Positions 13,752 to 24,287 of a stretch of 64,000 bases of DNA are shown here, in pieces (position 1 is the first letter of the stretch; each line of letters begins with the position of its first letter). A model generated the notes under the pieces. The model made no database searches, was not told where the DNA came from, and saw only the letters and a program-made list of their open reading frames with translations. The translations under genes were made by a program, and so were the position numbers. This stretch comes from Eurosta solidaginis (Eukaryota; Arthropoda; Insecta; Diptera; Tephritidae), in contig NW_027137027.1 in the NCBI RefSeq assembly GCF_040869045.1, forward strand, positions 62,001 to 126,000, written 5' to 3'.

Positions 13752-16742
13752 CTTGTTTGGTTCAATAGATATGGACACTTATCCCTTTTAGTCGGATAAC
13801 CCCACCCAGTATGACGTAGAAATTGAACCGTTAGCGATAGAACCTTGGATCAGCTTGTGGATTAATATACACATAAAAACCTACCATCTGCAAAAATAAA
13901 ATCGATTCTGTCTTGCTTGGTTCAATAGATATGGACACTTATCCCTTTTAGTCGGTTAACCCCACCCAGTATTACGTAGAAATTGAACCGTTAACGATAG
14001 AACCTTGGATCAGCTTGTGGATTAATATACACATAAAAACCTACCATCTGCAAAAATAAATCGATTCTGTCTTGCTTGGTTCAATAGATATGGACACTTA
14101 TCCCTTTTAGTCGGTTAACCCCACCCAGTTTGACGTAGAAATTGAACCGTTAGCGATAGAACCTTGGATCAGCTTTTGGATTAATGTTTCCATAAAAACC
14201 TACCATCTGCAAAAATAAATTCGATCCTACCTTGCTTGGTTCAATAGAAATGGACACTTATCCCTATTAGTCGGTTAACCCCACCCAGTATGACGTACAA
14301 ATTGAACCGTTAGCGGTAGAACCTTGGATCAGCTTGTGGATTAATACACACGTAAAACCCTATCATCGGCAAAAACAAAATCGATTCTATCTTGCTTATC
14401 CCTTTTAGTCGGTTAACCCCACCCAGTATAACGTAGAAATTGAACTGTTAGCGATAGAACTTTGGATCAGCTTGTGGATTAATACACACATAAAAAACTA
14501 CCATCTGCAAAAATAAATTCGATTCTATCTTGCTTGTTTCAATAGATTTGTATACTTATCCCTTTTAGTCGTTTAACCCCACCCACTATGACGTAGAAAT
14601 TGAACCATTAAAGATAGAGCCTTAGATCTGCTTGTGGATTAATATACGCATAAAATTCTATCATCTGCAAAAATAAAATCGTTCTATGTTGCTTGGTTCA
14701 ATAGATATGGACACTTATCCCTTTTAGTCGGTTAACCCCACCCAGTATAACGTAGAAATTGAACCGTTAGCGATAGAACCTTGGATCAGCTTGTTGATTA
14801 ATACACACGTAAAACCCTATCATCTGCAAAAACAAAATCGATTCTATCTTGCTTATCCCTTTTAGTCGGTTAACCCCACCCAGTATGACGTAGATTTTGA
14901 ACCGTTAGCGGTAGAACCTTGGATCAGCTTGTGGATTAATACACACGTAAAACCCTATCATCTGCAAAAACAAAATCGATTCTATCTTGCTTATCCCTTT
15001 TAGTCGGTTAACCCCACCCACTATGACGTAGAAATTGAACCATTAAAGATATAGCCTTGGATCAGCTTGTGGATTAATATACGCATAAAACCCTATCATC
15101 TGCAAAAATAAAATCGTTCTATCTTGCTTGGTTCAATAGATATGGACACTTATCCCTTTTAGTCGGTTAACCCCATCCACTTTGACGAAGAAATTGAACC
15201 GTTAACGATAGAACCTTGTATCAGCTTTTGAATTAATATACACATAAAAACCTATCATCTGCAAAAATAAATTCGATCCTACCTTGCTTGGTTCAATAGA
15301 TATGGACACATAGCCCTATTAGTCGGTTAACCCCACCCAGCATGACGTAGAAATTGAACCGTTAGCGGTAGATCCTTGGATCAGCTTGTGGATTAATACA
15401 CACGTAAAACCCTATCATCTGCAAAAACAAAATCGATTCTATCTTGCTTATCCCTTTTAGTCGGTTAACCTCACCCAGTATAACGTAGAAATTGAACCGT
15501 TAGCGATAGAACCTTGGATCAGCTTGTGGATGAATATACACATAAAAAACTACCATCTGCAAAAATAAATTCGATTCTATCTTGCTTGGTTCAATAGATA
15601 TGTATACTTATCCCTTTTAGTCGGTTAACCCCACCCACTATGACGTAGAAATTGAACCATTAAAGATAGAGCCTTGGATCAGCTTGTGGATTAATATACG
15701 CATAAAACCCTATCATCTGCAAAAATAAAATCGTTCTATCTTGCTTGGTTCAATAGATATGGACACTTATCCCTTTTAGTCGGTTAACCCCACCCAGTAT
15801 AACGTAGAAATTGAACCGTTAGCGATAGAACCTTGGATCAGCTTGTGGATGAATATACACATAAAGCCTATCATCTGCAAAAACAAAATCGATTCTATCT
15901 TGCTTGGTTCAATAGAAATGGAAACTTATCCCTTTTAGTCGGTTAACCCTACCCACTTTGACGTAGAAATTGAACCGTTAACGATAGAACCTTGGGTCAG
16001 CTTGTGGATTAATATACACATAAAAACCTATCATCTGCAAAAACAAAATCGATTCTATCTTGCTTGGTTCAATAGATATGGAAACTTATATCTTTTAGTC
16101 GGTTAACCCTACCCACTTTCACGTATAAATTGAACCGTTAGCGATAGAACCTTGGATAAGCTTGTGGATTAATATACACATAAAAACCTACCATCTGCAG
16201 AAATAAAATCGATTCTGTCTTGCTTGGTTCAATATATATGGACACTTATCCCTTTTAGTCGGTTAACCCCACCCACATGACGTAGAAATTGAACCATTAA
16301 AGATAGAGCCTTGGATCAGCTTGTGGATTAATATACGCATAAAACCCTATCATCTGCAAAAATAAAATCGTTCTATCTTGCTTGGTTCAATAGATATGGA
16401 CACTTATCCCTTTTAGTCGGTTAACCCCACCCAGTATAACGTAGAAATTGAACCGTTAGCGATAGAACCTTGGATCAGCTTGTGGATGAATATACACATA
16501 AAAGCCTATCATCTGCAAAAACAAAATCGATTCTATCTTGCTTGGTTCAATAGATATGGACACTTATCCCGTTTAGTCGGTTAACCTCACCCACAATAGA
16601 TATGGACACTTATCCCTTTTAGTCGGTTAACCCAATCCACTTTGACGTAGAAATTGAACCGTTAACGATAGAACCTTGTATTGGCTTGTGGAATAATATA
16701 CACATAAAAACCTATCATCTGCAAAAACAAAATCGATTCTAT
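13752..16742 (+). repeat. Block B: irregular array with 138-bp monomers
   Basis: Monomer starts: 13752, 13912, 14071, 14231, 14391, 14529, 14688, 14848, 14986, 15123, 15283, 15443, 15581, 15740, 15899, 16059, 16219, 16377, 16537. Four monomers lack 22 bp at the front (14391, 14848, 14986, 15443). Others carry the diverged AACCATTAAAGATAGAGCC middle and an AAAATCGTTCT tail (14529, 14986, 15581, 16219). This block has more substitutions per monomer than block C or D. A close copy lies at 56707-59215. The monomer at 16537 is a 206-bp unit with CTCACCCACAATAG and AACCCAATCCAC, the likely ancestor of similar units in block D. Confidence 0.88.
14391..14528 (+). repeat. 138-bp monomer class (22-bp front deletion)
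   Basis: The junction reads CTTGCTTATCCC where other monomers read CTTGCTTGGTTCAATAG then ATGGACACTTATCCC. The missing 22 bp begin with GGTTCAATAG and end with ACACTT, and a CTT is shared by both edges. Members start at 14391, 14848, 14986 and 15443, and again at 57346, 57803, 57941 and 58558. These units have lost the GGTTCAAT arm of the long inverted repeat. They occur only in blocks B and B'. Confidence 0.9.
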
Positions 16743-17062
16743 CTTGCTTGGTTCAATAGATATGTATACTTATCCCTTTTAGTCGGTTAACCCTACCCAC
16801 TTTGACGTAGAAATTGAACCGTTAACGATAGAACCCTGGGTCAGCTTGTGGATTAATATACACATAAAAACTTATCATCTGCAAAAACAAAATCGATTCT
16901 ATCTTTCTTGGTTCAATAGATATGGAAACTTATCCCTTTTAGTCGGTTAACCCTACCCACTTTCACGTATAAATTGAACCGTTAGCGATAGAACCTTGGA
17001 TAAGCTTGTGGATTAATATACACATAAAAACCTACCATCTGCAGAAATAAAATCGATTCTGT
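15899..17062 (+). repeat. 844-bp local tandem duplication
   Basis: The monomer pair at 15899 and 16059 recurs at 16743 and 16903. The second member in each copy carries the private reading CACTTTCACGTATAAATTG followed by TTGGATAAGC, seen nowhere else. A CAATATATATGG monomer follows in both places (16219 and 17063). The spacer contains the 206-bp unit at 16537. The duplicated extra material explains why block B is longer than its copy at 56707-59215. Confidence 0.8.
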
Positions 17063-17540
17063 CTTGCTTGGTTCAATATATATGGACACTTATCCCTTTT
17101 AGTCGGTTAACCCCACCCAGTATGACGTAGAAATTGAACCGTTAACGATAGAACCTTTGATCAGCTTGTGGATTAATATACACATAAAAACTACCATCTG
17201 CAAAAATAAAATCGATTATGTCTTGCTTTGTTCAATAGATATGGACACTTATCCCTTTTAGTCGGTTAACCCTACCCAGTTTGACGTAGAAATTGAACCG
17301 TTAGCGATAGAACCTTGGATCAGCTCTTGGATTAATATGCATATAAAAACCTACCATCTACAAAAATAAATTCGATTCTACCTTGCTTGGTTCAACAGAT
17401 ATGGACACTTATCCCTATTAGTCGGTTAACCCCACCCAGTATGACGTAGAAATTGAACCGTTAGCGATAGGACCTTGGATCAGCTTGTGGATTAATATAC
17501 GCATAAAAACCTATCATCTGCAAAAAAAAATCGATTCTAT
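16743..17540 (+). repeat. Transition from block B to block C
   Basis: Five monomers (16743, 16903, 17063, 17222, 17382) of 159-160 bp. They carry the first CAATATATATGG, CTTGCTTTG and GCTCTTGG variants, which become common in block D. There are no long or 138-bp units. The last one ends in a shortened A-run next to ATCGATTC, giving 159 bp. Confidence 0.75.
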
Positions 17541-19059
17541 CTTGCTTGGTTCAATAGATATGGACACTTATCCCTATTAGTCGGTTAACCCCACCCAGTA
17601 TGACGTAGAAATTGAACCGTTAGCGATAGGACCTTGGATCAGCTTGTGGATTAATATACGCATAAAAATCTATCATCTGCAAAAATAAAATCGATTCTGT
17701 CTTGCTTGGTTCAATAGATATGGACACTTATCCCTTTTAGTCGGTTAACCCCAACCACTATAACGTAGAAATTGAACCGTTAACGATAGAACCTTAGGTC
17801 AGCTTGTTGATCAATATACACATAAAAACCTATCATCTGCAAAAACAAAATCGATTCTATCTTGCTTGGTTCAATAGATATGGACACTTATCCCTTTTAG
17901 TCGGTTAACCCTACCCACTTTGACGTAGAAATTGAACCGTTAACGATAGATCCTTGGATCAGCTTGTGGATTAATGTACACATAAAAACCTATCATCTGC
18001 AAAAGCAAAATCGATTCTATCTTGCTTGGTTCAATAGATATGGACACTTATCCCTTTTAGTCGGTTAACCCCAACCACTATAACGCAGAAACTGAACCGT
18101 TAACGATAGAACCTTGGATCAGCTTGTGGATTAATATACACATAAAAGCCTATCATCTGCAAAAATAAAATCGAGTCTGTCTTGCTTGGTTCAATAGATA
18201 TGGACACTTATCCCTATTAGTCGGTTAACCCCACCCAGTATGACGTAGAAATTGAACCGTTAGCGATGGAACTTTGGATCTGCTATTGAATTAATATACA
18301 CATAAAAACCTAACATCTGCAAAAATAAAATCGATTCTGTCTTGCTTGGTTCAATAGATATGGACACTTATCCCTTTTAGTCGGTTAACTCCACCCAGTA
18401 TGACGTAGAAATTGAACCGTTAACGATAGAACCTTGGGTCAGCTTGTGGATTAATATACACATAAAAACCTACCATCTGCAAAAATAAAATCGTTTCTGT
18501 CTTGCTTTGTGCAATAGATATGGACACGTATCCCTTTTAGTCGGTTAACCCCACCCAGTATGACGTAGAAATTGAACCGTTAGCGATAGAACCTTGGATC
18601 AGCTTGTGGATTAATATACACATAAAAACCTACCATCTGCTAAAATAAAATCGATTCTGTCTTGCTTTGTTCAATAGATATGGACACTTATCCCTTTTAG
18701 TCGGTTAACCCCACCCAGTTTGACGTAGAAATTGAACCGTTAGCGATAGAAATTTGGATCAGCTTGTGGATTAATATGCACATAAAAACCTACCATCTGC
18801 AAAAATAAATTCGATTCTACCTTGCTTGGTTCAATAGATATGGACACTTATCCCTATTAGTCGGTTAACCCCACCCAGTATGACGTAGAAATTTAACCGT
18901 TAGCGATAGAACCTTGTATCAGCTTGTGGATTAATATACACATAAAAACCTATCATCTGCAAAAACAAAGTCGATTCTATCTTGCTTGGTTCAATAGATA
19001 TGGACACTTATCCCTTTTAGTCGGTTAACCCCACCCAGTATGACGTAGAAATTGAACCG

Positions 19060-19069
19060 CTATCGATAG
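19060..19069. other. CTATCGATAG 10-bp palindrome variant (example)
   Basis: Monomers reading GAACCGCTATCGATAG in place of GAACCGTTAGCGATAG form a longer palindrome. Copies are at 19060, 20660, 23727, 26968, 31616, 33885 and 37136, all in blocks C and D, and all but the first within GAAGTTGAACC or GACGTAAAAGTTG monomers. A decayed copy is at 19540 (CTATCGACAA). Its distribution follows the HOR, so it is best read as a lineage marker. Confidence 0.8.
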
Positions 19070-19307
19070 AAGCTTGTATCAGCCTGTGGATTAATACACA
19101 CATAAAGACCTACCATCTGCAAAAATAAATTCGATTCTACCTTGCTTGGTTCAATAGATATGGACACTTATCCCTTTTAGTCAGTTAACCCCACCCAGTA
19201 TGACGTAGAAATTGAACCGTTAGCGATAGAATCTTGGATCAGCTTGTGGATTAATATACACATAAAAACCTACCATCTGCAAAAATAAAATCGATTCTGT
19301 CTTGCTT

Positions 19308-19378
19308 GGTTCAATAGATATGGACACTTATCCCTTTTAGTCGGTTAACCCCACCCAGTATGACGTAGAAATTGAACC
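19308..19378. other. GGTTCAAT / ATTGAACC inverted repeat within monomer (example)
   Basis: GGTTCAAT at 19308-19315 is the exact reverse complement of ATTGAACC at 19371-19378, separated by 55 bp, or about 101 bp in long monomers. GGTTAACC lies inside the loop. The left arm is lost in the 138-bp class and the right arm is broken by the common AAATTTAACC variant in block D, so the pairing is not strictly maintained. Confidence 0.65.
19343..19350. other. GGTTAACC palindrome, once per monomer (example)
   Basis: A perfect 8-bp palindrome within TAGTCGGTTAACCCC, present in nearly all monomers and twice in the 206-bp form. Frequent breaks are GGATAACC (for example 1513, 3847), GGTTAGCCCC and GGTTAATCCC (block A long units). 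A second 8-bp palindrome, CGTTAACG, exists in monomers with the GTTAACGAT reading (example 17778-17785) and is destroyed by GTTAGCGAT. Short dyads have been proposed to matter in centromeric satellites without CENP-B boxes; a role here is inference. Confidence 0.7.
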
Positions 19379-19448
19379 GTTAGCGATAGAACCTTGGATC
19401 AGCTTGTGTATTAATACACACATAAAAACCTATCATCTGCAAAAACAA

Positions 19449-19456
19449 AATCGATT
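19449..19456. other. AATCGATT palindrome at monomer junction (example)
   Basis: A perfect 8-bp palindrome at the boundary between the A-rich tail and the next CTTGC. It is present in most units. Variants are AATTCGATT (tails with AAATTCG), AATTGATT, AATCGTTC (block B and parts of D), AAGCGATT, AATCTATT, and loss in the 147- and 131-bp classes. The A-runs just upstream (AAAAACC then AAAAATAAAA about 17 bp apart) could give mild curvature. Confidence 0.65.
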
Positions 19457-21060
19457 CTATCTTGCTTGGTTCAATAGATATGGACACTTATCCCTTTTAG
19501 TCGGTTAACCCCACCCAGTATGACGTAGAAATTGAACCGCTATCGACAAAAGCTTGGATCGGCCTGTGGATTAATACACACATAAAAACCTACCATCTGC
19601 AAAAAAAAATTCGATTCTACCTTGCTTGGTTCAATAGATATGGACACTTATCCCTTTTAGTCAGTTAACCCCACCCAGTATGACGTAGAAATTGAACAGT
19701 TAGCGATAGAATCTTGGATCAGCTTGTGGATTAATATACACATAAAAACCTACCATCTCCAAAAATAAAATCGATTCTGTCTTGCTTGGTTCAATAGATA
19801 TGGACACTTATCCCTTTTAGTCGGTTAACCCCACCCAGTATGACGCAGAAATTGAACCGTTAGCGATAGAACCTTGGATTAGCCTGTGGATTAATACACA
19901 CATAAAAACCTACCATCTGCGAAAATAAATTCGATTCTACCTTGCTTGGTTCAATAGATATGGACACTTATCCCTTTTAGTCGGTTAACCCCACCCAGTT
20001 TGACGTAGAAATTGAACTGTTAGTGATAGAACCTTGGATAAGCTTGTGGATTAATATGCACATAAAAACCTACCATCTGCAAAAATAAATTCGATTATAC
20101 CTTGCTTGGTTCAATAGATATGGCCACTTATCCCTATTAGTCGGTTAACCCCACCCAGTATGACGTAGAAATTTAACCGTTAGCGATAGAACCTTGGATC
20201 AGCTTGTGGATTAATATACACATAAAAACCTACCATCTGCAAAAATAAAATCGATTCTGTCTTGCTTTGTTCAATAGATATGGACACTTATCCCTTTTAG
20301 TCGGTTAACCCCACCCAGTTTGACGTAGAAATTGAACCGTTAGCGATAGAACCTTGGATCAGCTTGTGGATTAATATGCACATAAAAACCTACCATCTGC
20401 AAAAATAAATTCGATTCTGCCTTTCTTGGTTCAATAGATATGGACACTTATCCCTATTAGTCGGTTAACCCCACCCAGTATAACGTAGAAATTTAACCGT
20501 TAGCGATAGAACCTTGGATCAGCTTGTGGATGAATACACACATAAAAACCTATCATCTGCAAAAACAAAATCGATTCTATCTTGCTTGGTTCAATAGATA
20601 TGGACACTTATCCCTTTTAGTCGGTTAACCCCACCCAGTATGACGTAGAAGTTGAACCGCTATCGATAGAACCTTGGTTCAGCCTGTGGATTAATACACA
20701 CATAAAAACCTACCATCTGCAAAAATAAATTCGATTCTACCTTGCTTGGTTCAATAGATATGGACACTTATCCCTTTTAGTCAGTTAACCCCACCCAGTA
20801 TGACGTAGAAATTGAACCGTTAGCGATAGATTCTTGTATCAGCTTGTGGATCAATACACACATAAAAAACTATCATCTGCAAAAACAAAATCGATTCTAT
20901 CTTGCTTGGTTCAATAGATATGGACACTTATCCCTTTTATTCGGTTAACCCGACCCAGTATGACGTAGAAATTTAACCGTTAGCGATAGAACCGTGGATC
21001 AGCTTGTGGATTAATATACACATAAAAACCTACCATCTGCAAAAATAAATTATATTGTAT

Positions 21061-24000
21061 CTTGCTTGGTTCAATAGATATGGACACTCATCCCTTTTAG
21101 TCGGTTAACCCCACCCACAATAGATATGGACACTTATCCCTTTTAGTCGGTTAACCCTACCCACTTCGGCGTAGAAATTGAACCGTCAACGATAGAACCA
21201 TGGATCAGCCTGTGGATTAATATACACATAAAAACCTATAATCTGCAAAAATAAAATCGATACTATCTTGTTTGGTTCAGTAGATATGGACACTTATCCC
21301 TTTTAGTCGGTTAACCCAAACCACTATAACGTAGAAATTTAACCGTTAACGATAGAACCTTGGATCAGCTTGTGGATTAATATACACATAAAAACCTATA
21401 ATCTGCAAAAATAAAATCGATACTATCTTGTTTGGTTCAATAGATATGGACACTTATCCCTTTTAGTCGTATAACCCCACCCAGTATGACGTAGAAATTG
21501 AACCGTTAGCGACAGAACCTTGGGTCAGCTTGTGGATTAATATACGCATAAAAACCTACCATCTGCAAAAATAAAATCGATTCTGTCTTTCTTGGTTCAA
21601 TAGATATGGACACTTATCCCTTTTAGTCGGTTAACCCCACACAGTATGACGTAGAAATTGAACCGTTCACGATAGAACCTTGGATCAGCTTGTGGGTTAA
21701 TATACACATAAAAACCTACCATCTGCAAAAATAAATCGATTCTGTCTTGCTTGGTTCAATAGATATGGACACTTATCCGTTTTAGTCGGTTAACCCCACC
21801 CAGTTTGACGTAGAAATTGAACCGTTAGCGATAGAACCTTGGATCAGCTTTTGGATTAATACGCATACAAACCTACCATCTTCAAATATAAATTCGATCC
21901 TACCTTGCTTGGTTCAATAGATATGGACACTTATCCCTATTAGTCGGTTAACCCCACCCAGTATGTCGTGGAAATTTAACCGTTAGCGGTAGAACCTGGG
22001 ATCAGCTTGTGGATTAATATACACGTAAAACCCTATCATCTGCAATCTATCTTGCTTGGTTCAATAGATATGGACACTTATCCCTTTTAGTCGGTTAACC
22101 CCACACAGTATGACGTAGAAATTGAACCGTTCACGATAGAACCTTGGATCAGCTTGTGGATTAATATACACATAAAAACCTACCATCTGCAAAAATAAAT
22201 CGATTCTGTCTTGCTAGGTTCAATAGATATGGACACTTATCCGTTTTAGTCGGTTAACCCCACCCAGTTTGACGTAGAAATTGAACCGTTAGCGATAGAA
22301 CCTTGGATCAGCTTTTGGATTAATATGCACACAAACCTACCATCTGCAAATATAAATTCGATCCTACCTTGCTTGGTTCAATAGATATGGACACTTATCC
22401 CTTTTAGTCGGTTAACCCCACCCAGTATAACGTAGAAATTGAACCGTTAGCGATAGAACCTTGGGTCAGCTTGTGGATTAATATGCACGTAAAAAACTAC
22501 CATCTGCAAAAATAAAATCGATTCTGTCTTGCTTGGTTCAATAGATATGGACACTTATCCCTTTTAGTCGGTTAACCCCACCCAGTATGACGCAGAAATT
22601 GAACCGTTAGCGATAGAACCTTGGATTAGCCTGTGGATTAATGCACACATAAAAACCTACCATCTGCAAAAAAAAATTCGATTCTACCTTGCTTGGTTCA
22701 ATAGATATGGACACTTATCCCTTTTAGTCAGTTAACCCCACCCAGTATGACGTAGAAATTGAACAGTTAGCGATAGAATCTTGGATCAGCTTGTGGATTA
22801 ATATACGCATAAAAACCTACCATCTGCAAAAATAAAATCGATTCTGTCTTGCTTGGTTCAATAGATATGGACACTTATCCCTTTTAGTCGGTTAACCCCA
22901 CCCAGTATGACGCAGAAATTGAACCGTTAGCGATAGAACCTTGGATTAGCCTGTGGATTAATACACACATAAAAACCTACCATCTGCAAAAATAAATTCG
23001 ATTCTACCTTGCTTGGTTCAATAGATATGGACACTTATCCCTTTTAGTCGGTTAACCCTACCCAGTTTGACGTAGAAATTGAACTGTTAGCGATAGAACC
23101 TTGGATAAGCTTGTGGATTAATGTGCACATAAAAACCTACCATCTGCAAAAATAAATTCGATTATACCTTGCTTGGTTCAATAGATATGGCCACTTATCC
23201 CTATTAGTCGGTTAACCCCACCCAGTATGACGTAGAAATTTAACCGTTAGCGATAGAACCTTGGATCAGCTTGTGGATTAATACACACATAAAAACCTAC
23301 CATCTGCAAAAATAAAATCGATTCTGTCTTGCTTTGTTCAATAGATATGGACACTTATCCCTTTTAGTCGGTTAACCCCACCCAGTTTGACGTAGAAATT
23401 GAACCGTTAGCGATAGAACCTTGGATCAGCTTGTGGATTAATATGCACATAAAAACCTACCATCTGCAAAAATAAATTCGATTCTGCCTTTCTTGGTTCA
23501 ATAGATATGGACACTTATCCCTATTAGTCGGTTAACCCCACCCAGTATGACGTAGAAATTTAACCGTTAGCGATAGAAGCTTGGATCAGATTGTGGATGA
23601 ATACACACATAAAAACCTATCATCTGCAAAAACAAAATCGATTCTATCTTGCTTGGTTCAATAGATATGGACACCTATCCCTTTTAGTCGGTTAACCCCA
23701 CCCAGTATGACGTAGAAGTTGAACCGCTATCGATAGAACCTTGGGTCAGCCTGTGGATTAATACACACATAAAAACCTACCATCTGTAAAAATAAATTCG
23801 ATTCTACCTTGCTTGGTTCAATAGATATGGACACTTATCCCTTTTAGTCAGTTAACCCCACCCAGTATGACGTAGAAATTGAACCGTTAGCGATAGAATC
23901 TTGTATCAGCTTGTGGATCAATACACACGTAAAAAACTATCATCTGCAAAAACAAAATCTATTCTATCTTGCTTGGTTCAATAGATATGGACACTTATCC

Positions 24001-24287
24001 CTTTTAGTCGGTTAACCCGACCCAGTATGACGTAGAAATTTAACCGTTAGCGATAGAACCGTGGATCAGCTTGTGGATTAATATACACATAAAAACCTAC
24101 CATCTGCAAAAATAAATTATATTGTATCTTGCTTGGTTCAATAGATATGGACACTTATCCCTTTTAGTCGGTTAACCCGACCCAGTATGACGTAGAAATT
24201 TAACCGTTAGCGATAGAACCGTGAATCAGCTTGTGGATTAATATACACATAAAAACCTACCATTTGCAAAAATAAATTATATTGTAT
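21061..24287 (+). repeat. Block D higher-order repeat copy D1 (3,227 bp)
   Basis: Starts: 21061 (long, marker CTTCGGCG), 21267, 21427, 21587, 21746, 21904 (147 bp), 22051, 22210, 22368, 22528, 22688, 22848, 23008, 23168, 23328, 23488, 23648, 23808, 23968, 24128. The first seven monomers define the D signature: marker long unit, CCCAAACCACTATAACG, CGGATAACC-like (here CGTATAACC), CCACACAGTATGACG with GTTCACGAT, TATCCGTTTTAG with a 158-bp length, then the 147-bp unit. The remainder is the block C cassette, with one extra monomer at 24128 whose tail reads AAATTATATTGTATC. Confidence 0.88.
21904..22050 (+). repeat. 147-bp monomer class (13-bp tail deletion)
   Basis: The tail reads CTGCAATCTATC, lacking 13 bp from the A-rich tail and the ATCGAT site. 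Twelve members start at 21904, 25131, 28212, 29793, 32700, 35289, 38370, 41114, 45398, 46661, 48290 and 51237, all in block D. Each carries TCCCTATTAG (TCCCTCTTAG in the last), mostly GACGTGGAAATT, GGTAGAACCTGGGATC and ACACGTAAAACCC. Each is followed by a CCACACAGTATGACG-type unit. One deletion event was thus spread by amplification of the HOR, which makes this class a good tracer of block D copies. Confidence 0.92.

Larger units (their letters stand above)
19301..19460 (+). repeat. Representative 160-bp satellite monomer
   Basis: A near-consensus basic unit. GGTTCAAT lies at +8 to +15, the palindrome GGTTAACC at +43 to +50, CCCAGTATGACGTAG from about +54, ATTGAACC at +71 to +78, and the A-rich tail from about +122, ending in the palindrome AATCGATT, which leads into the next CTTGC. 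Base composition of the consensus is 61 G+C in 160. The commonest polymorphic sites in the family are GTTAGCGAT versus GTTAACGAT, AAATTGAACC versus AAATTTAACC, CCTTGGATC versus CCTTGTATC, and GTATGACG versus TTTGACG, TATAACG or TATTACG. These combinations define the monomer types used to recognise higher-order repeats. 160 bp is close to one nucleosome's wrap plus a short linker. Confidence 0.95.
17541..21060 (+). repeat. Block C: 22 consecutive monomers of exactly 160 bp
   Basis: CTTGC-type starts fall at 17541, 17701, 17861 and every 160 bp to 20901, giving 3,520 bp with no net length change. A 480-bp trimer is suggested by the recurrence of CGCTATCGA (18981, 19461) followed by TTAGTCAGTTAACC (19141, 19621). 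The nine-monomer cassette 19621-21060 recurs with the same order at 22688-24127 and 30577-32016, so block C is the source, or a first partial copy, of part of the block D repeat. Confidence 0.88.

Noticed and set aside
13752..17540. A boundary of the array or buried unique sequence in the irregular block B
   Set aside because: Every base can be assigned to a monomer. Irregular lengths come from the 22-bp deletions and 1-2 bp changes, not from inserted sequence.
19341..19356. Telomere-like motif in GGTTAACCCCACCC
   Set aside because: Only a superficial resemblance to TTAGGG/CCCTAA-type repeats, with no tandem short repeat; it occurs once per 160-bp monomer.
19301..19460. CENP-B box
   Set aside because: The core pattern TTCG....A..CGGG is not found on either strand of the representative monomer. 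CCCGACCC variants give a CGGG on the minus strand but without the correctly spaced TTCG.
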